Shown here: piece by piece, positions 61,519-64,000 of the stretch | Position numbering within the stretch: the stretch's first letter is position 1 | Layout: each line of letters begins with the position of its first letter | Assembly (NCBI GenBank): GCA_943367715.1 | Contig: CALRJY020000004.1 | Coordinates: 1 to 64,000 of the forward strand | DNA: 64,000 bases | Direction of reading: 5' to 3' | From: JAEYXS01 sp943367715 | Lineage (GTDB): Bacteria; Verrucomicrobiota; Verrucomicrobiia; Limisphaerales; JAEYXS01 | The notes under the pieces: generated by a model | The model's input: the letters and a program-made list of their open reading frames with translations, nothing else | Database searches by the model: none | What the model was told of the DNA's origin: nothing | Translations under genes and position numbers: made by a program

Positions 61519-62538
61519 TTATTTGAAATCCGCTTCCAAAACTATACGATACCGCGCCTTGCCATCACGCAGATGTTGGATGGCCTCGTTCACCTTCGAC
61601 ATCGGGAACACTTCCGTCACCGGGGCGATCTGATGCCGGGCGCTGAAGTCCAACATCTTCTTCACCGTGGCGGGACTGCCCAAAGGTGAACCAGAAATGG
61701 TTTTCTGCCCCCCGATCAACGAGAACGCGGCCACCGGAATCGGCTCCAACACAGCTCCCACGAAGTGCAACCGGCCTTGCGGAGACAGAGCACCAATGAT
61801 GGTGTTCCAATCCATCGGCGCATTCACCGTGGAGATGATGAAGTCCAAGGAACCGGCGATCTTCTTCATCTGGCCCGCATCCTTGGAATTGATGACGTAG
61901 TGCGCGCCCATCTTCATGGCTTCGTCGCACTTGGAATCGCTGGTGGTGAAGGCCGTGACATCGCAACCCCACTTGTTCAAGAATTGCAACGCCATGTGGC
62001 CCAGGCCGCCGATGCCGATGACACCGACGCGATCTGTCGGCTTAACACCGCATTGCACGATAGGATTGAAAACGGTGATGCCACCGCAGAAGAGCGGACC
62101 GGCCTTCGCCGCGTCCAGCTTGTCGGGCAAGGGCGTGGCCCAGACCCAGTGTGAGCGCAAGCGTTCGGCGAAACCACCGTGGCGGCCCACGATGGTTTCC
62201 TCGCCGTTCTGGCACAGGTTATGATTGCCCGAGAGGCATTGCTGGCAGGACATGCAACTGCCCGAGAACCAGCCGATGCCCACGGTTTGACCAAGCTTCA
62301 AGCCCTTGGCCTGCTCACCCAGCGCCACGATCGTGCCGACCGCTTCATGGCCGGGGACGAAAGGAAACGCGCTGCGGCCCCATTCGTTATCCAGCATGGA
62401 GAGATCGGAATGGCAGATGCCGCAATGCGTCACCTTGATCTCGATCTGTTCCGGCCGCAGCGGACCGGGGTCGAAGTCGAGGGCGGAGAGTTTTCCACCC
62501 GCTTGCGTGGTACCATAGGCACGAATTTTGTCGCTCAT
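61519..62538 (-). CDS. Zinc-dependent alcohol dehydrogenase (cinnamyl/YahK-like)
   Basis: 339 residues. Catalytic zinc ligands C39, H64 (with E65) and C151; structural zinc C95, C98, C101 and C109. The NADP-binding loop is 'VGVIGIGGLGHMALQFLNKWG'. The NAD(P)-dependent aldehyde reductases of the YahK/AdhC group are the nearest match. It is followed on the same strand by an old yellow enzyme and an SDR, so a set of reductases is co-located. Confidence 0.92.
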   Translation of the reverse strand: MSDKIRAYGTTQAGGKLSALDFDPGPLRPEQIEIKVTHCGICHSDLSMLDNEWGRSAFPFVPGHEAVGTIVALGEQAKGLKLGQTVGIGWFSGSCMSCQQCLSGNHNLCQNGEETIVGRHGGFAERLRSHWVWATPLPDKLDAAKAGPLFCGGITVFNPIVQCGVKPTDRVGVIGIGGLGHMALQFLNKWGCDVTAFTTSDSKCDEAMKMGAHYVINSKDAGQMKKIAGSLDFIISTVNAPMDWNTIIGALSPQGRLHFVGAVLEPIPVAAFSLIGGQKTISGSPLGSPATVKKMLDFSARHQIAPVTEVFPMSKVNEAIQHLRDGKARYRIVLEADFK

Positions 62539-62566
62539 AGTCGGCTAGTTTTTAGGGTGACTAATT

Positions 62567-63658
62567 TTATGCGGTGACTGCTTGCAGCACCGGGTAGTCA
62601 GTGTAGCCCTTTTCCGCCCCGCCGTAAAATGTAGACATATCCGGCGTGTTCAACGGTGCGCCTGAGCGGAAACGTTCGACTAGATCGGGATTCGCCAGGA
62701 ACGGCACACCGAAGGCGACCAGGTCCGTTTCATCCTCATTGATGCTGTGCGCCGCTGTGGCCGCGTCATAACCGGCATTGGCGATGAACGGTCCCTTGAA
62801 CGTTTTGCGCATGTGCGGCGAGACCTGCAATCCAGGAATCGCGGACCAATGGCCGGGCTTGCCTTCCAGCACGTGCAGGTACGCGAGCTTGAAGCGGTTT
62901 AGGATTTTCGCTGCCAAGGTAAAGGTGGCCACAGGATCGCTATCCTTCATGTCGTTGTAGGAATTCGTCGGTGAGAGACGCACGCCGACACGATCACCAG
63001 ACCAGGCACCGACCACGGCTGACGTTACTTCCAGCAGGAAGCGCACACGATTCGCCACACTGCCACCGTAGTCATCCGTGCGCTGGTTGGAACCATCGCG
63101 CAGGAATTGATCGATGAGGTAACCATTCGCAGCGTGGATCTCCACGCCATCGAAACCGGCTTCGCGGGCCAAGCGCGTGGCCCGTGCATAATCGGCTACG
63201 ACACCTTCGATCTCCTCCGTCTCCAAGGCACGCGGGGTCACATAGGGCTTGCTACCGCCCGCGGTGTGAGCATCACCCTTGGCGGCGATGGCCGAAGCGG
63301 AGACGGGCAAGGCACCATTGTGAAAGTCCGGATGCGAGGCGCGGCCCATGTGCCAGAGCTGCAGCACGATGCGACCACCAGCTTGATGCACCGCTTCCGT
63401 GATCGGCTTCCAGCCTTCCACATGCGCTTGCGTATAGATGCCGGGGGCATGCGACCAGCCGACGCCTTGTGCCGAGATGGCCGTGGCTTCAGTGATGATC
63501 AAGCCGGCACTGGCCCGCTGGCGATAATACTCGACCATGCGCGGATGCGGCGTGCCATCGGGATAGGCACGACCGCGCGTGAGCGGGGCCATCACCAGAC
63601 GGTTCGGCAATTCCAAGGCTCCAGCCTGGAAGGGAGTGAAAAGAACTTCATGGCTCAT
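62567..63658 (-). CDS. Old yellow enzyme family alkene reductase
   Basis: 363 residues. FMN-barrel motifs: 'LVMAPLTRGRAYPDGTPHPRMVEYYRQRA', 'VLQLWHMGRASHP', 'AGFDGVEIHAANGYLIDQFLRDGSNQRTDDYGGS' and 'PFIANAGYD'. The His-Asn substrate pair is H-x2-N in 'HAANGYL'. It should reduce activated C=C bonds or nitro compounds with NADPH. The start is 28 bases after the SDR stop. Confidence 0.93.
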   Translation of the reverse strand: MSHEVLFTPFQAGALELPNRLVMAPLTRGRAYPDGTPHPRMVEYYRQRASAGLIITEATAISAQGVGWSHAPGIYTQAHVEGWKPITEAVHQAGGRIVLQLWHMGRASHPDFHNGALPVSASAIAAKGDAHTAGGSKPYVTPRALETEEIEGVVADYARATRLAREAGFDGVEIHAANGYLIDQFLRDGSNQRTDDYGGSVANRVRFLLEVTSAVVGAWSGDRVGVRLSPTNSYNDMKDSDPVATFTLAAKILNRFKLAYLHVLEGKPGHWSAIPGLQVSPHMRKTFKGPFIANAGYDAATAAHSINEDETDLVAFGVPFLANPDLVERFRSGAPLNTPDMSTFYGGAEKGYTDYPVLQAVTA

Positions 63659-63685
63659 AACATTAGGTATTTTGAGGGTTAAAGA

Positions 63686-64000
63686 TTATTGAGAGGAAAG
63701 ACCGCCATCCACGGTGATGGATTGGCCGGTGATGAATGAGGAATCATCCGAAGCGAGGAACACCACGGTGTTCGCGATCTCATCCGGCTGGCCGATGCGC
63801 CCAATCGGGTGCAAGCCCGCCATGAATTTGCCGACTTCGGAATCCGCACCACCGGCGAAACGCTCAAACATCTCCGTCTGGATGACAGCCGGAGAGATGG
63901 CGTTTACGCGGATACCCTGCTTGGCGTATTCTAGGGCCACCGATTTCGTCAACCCGAGCACGGCGTGCTTGCTCGCGACATACACGCTGGCGTTCGGCAT
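63686..64000 (-). CDS. SDR family oxidoreductase, C-terminal part (cut by window edge)
   Basis: The last 104 residues of a short-chain dehydrogenase. The active-site Y-x3-K is in 'VYVASKHAVLGLTKSVALEYAKQGIRVNAISPAVI', and the end 'FITGQSITVDGGLSSQ' is typical. The Met at the window edge is internal; the NAD-binding half lies outside. It shares the strand with the alkene reductase and dehydrogenase. Confidence 0.9.
   Translation of the reverse strand: MPNASVYVASKHAVLGLTKSVALEYAKQGIRVNAISPAVIQTEMFERFAGGADSEVGKFMAGLHPIGRIGQPDEIANTVVFLASDDSSFITGQSITVDGGLSSQ

Noticed and set aside
1..64000. CRISPR arrays, tRNA or rRNA genes, insertion sequences
   Set aside because: No regular spacer-repeat array, no cloverleaf or rRNA-like sequence and no transposase were found by reading.

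Overview
The window is a gene-dense bacterial chromosome segment of moderately high GC. The organism is most likely a verrucomicrobium of the Pedosphaera/Limisphaerales kind; this is inference, not a database match. Supporting signs are: two sets of secreted DUF1501 proteins, one with a cytochrome-c/WD40 partner and one with a DUF1800 partner (Planctomycetes and Verrucomicrobia); a class I ribonucleotide reductase small subunit that resembles the chlamydial class Ic protein; few clear Shine-Dalgarno sites; and many small palindromic intergenic repeats. No rRNA, tRNA, CRISPR array, integrase or intact insertion sequence was seen.

Layout, left part. 1-4590 holds an envelope-type set: the tail of an Ala/Lys-rich protein, a cytochrome-c/WD40 protein and a Tat-exported DUF1501 protein. 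4823-9516 is the most unusual cluster: a PF14907-type nucleotidyltransferase, a GT2 glycosyltransferase, a stand-alone PqqD-like protein, an HPr-kinase-related protein, and a methyltransferase that looks like a protein-arginine methyltransferase behind a PqqD-like N-terminus. It resembles a peptide-modification system, but no precursor or radical SAM enzyme is visible. 9650-16953 holds a secreted cyclophilin, fabD, a secreted metallopeptidase, a sensor adenylate cyclase, and fabG-acpP-fabF. A Rieske oxygenase follows. After it comes a 1.5 kb gene-free stretch rich in hairpins, two orphan genes, and a remnant of a second fabF 3' end with its own terminator.

Middle. 21520-32153 holds an orphan gene, mfd, a very large leucine-rich-repeat protein, a DUF5069 gene and an Rrf2 regulator that share two matching palindromic operators, a membrane C39-like peptidase, and a helix-turn-helix/zinc protein divergent from an 18-helix membrane protein. 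34494-38976 is a MoxR - DUF58 - transglutaminase operon. nagA and nagB are divergent at 39048-41456.

Right part. nrdB-dcd-nrdA (43046-47726, minus strand) makes deoxynucleotides. Upstream of nrdB lie a cobalamin riboswitch and two NrdR boxes 32 bp apart. NrdB has Leu in place of the radical Tyr. Then come an ECF sigma factor with a Cys-rich tail, OxyR with both redox cysteines, a SANT-like protein with two zinc modules, RecQ, a DUF1800/DUF1501 export pair, a small phosphatase-like protein, a beta-propeller protein, GNAT, alcohol dehydrogenase, an old yellow enzyme and a truncated SDR.

A theme of the non-coding DNA is a family of short hairpins (perfect 7-9 bp stems, mostly TCT loops). At least four copies share flanks GGAGC...AGCA while the stem sequence differs in one.
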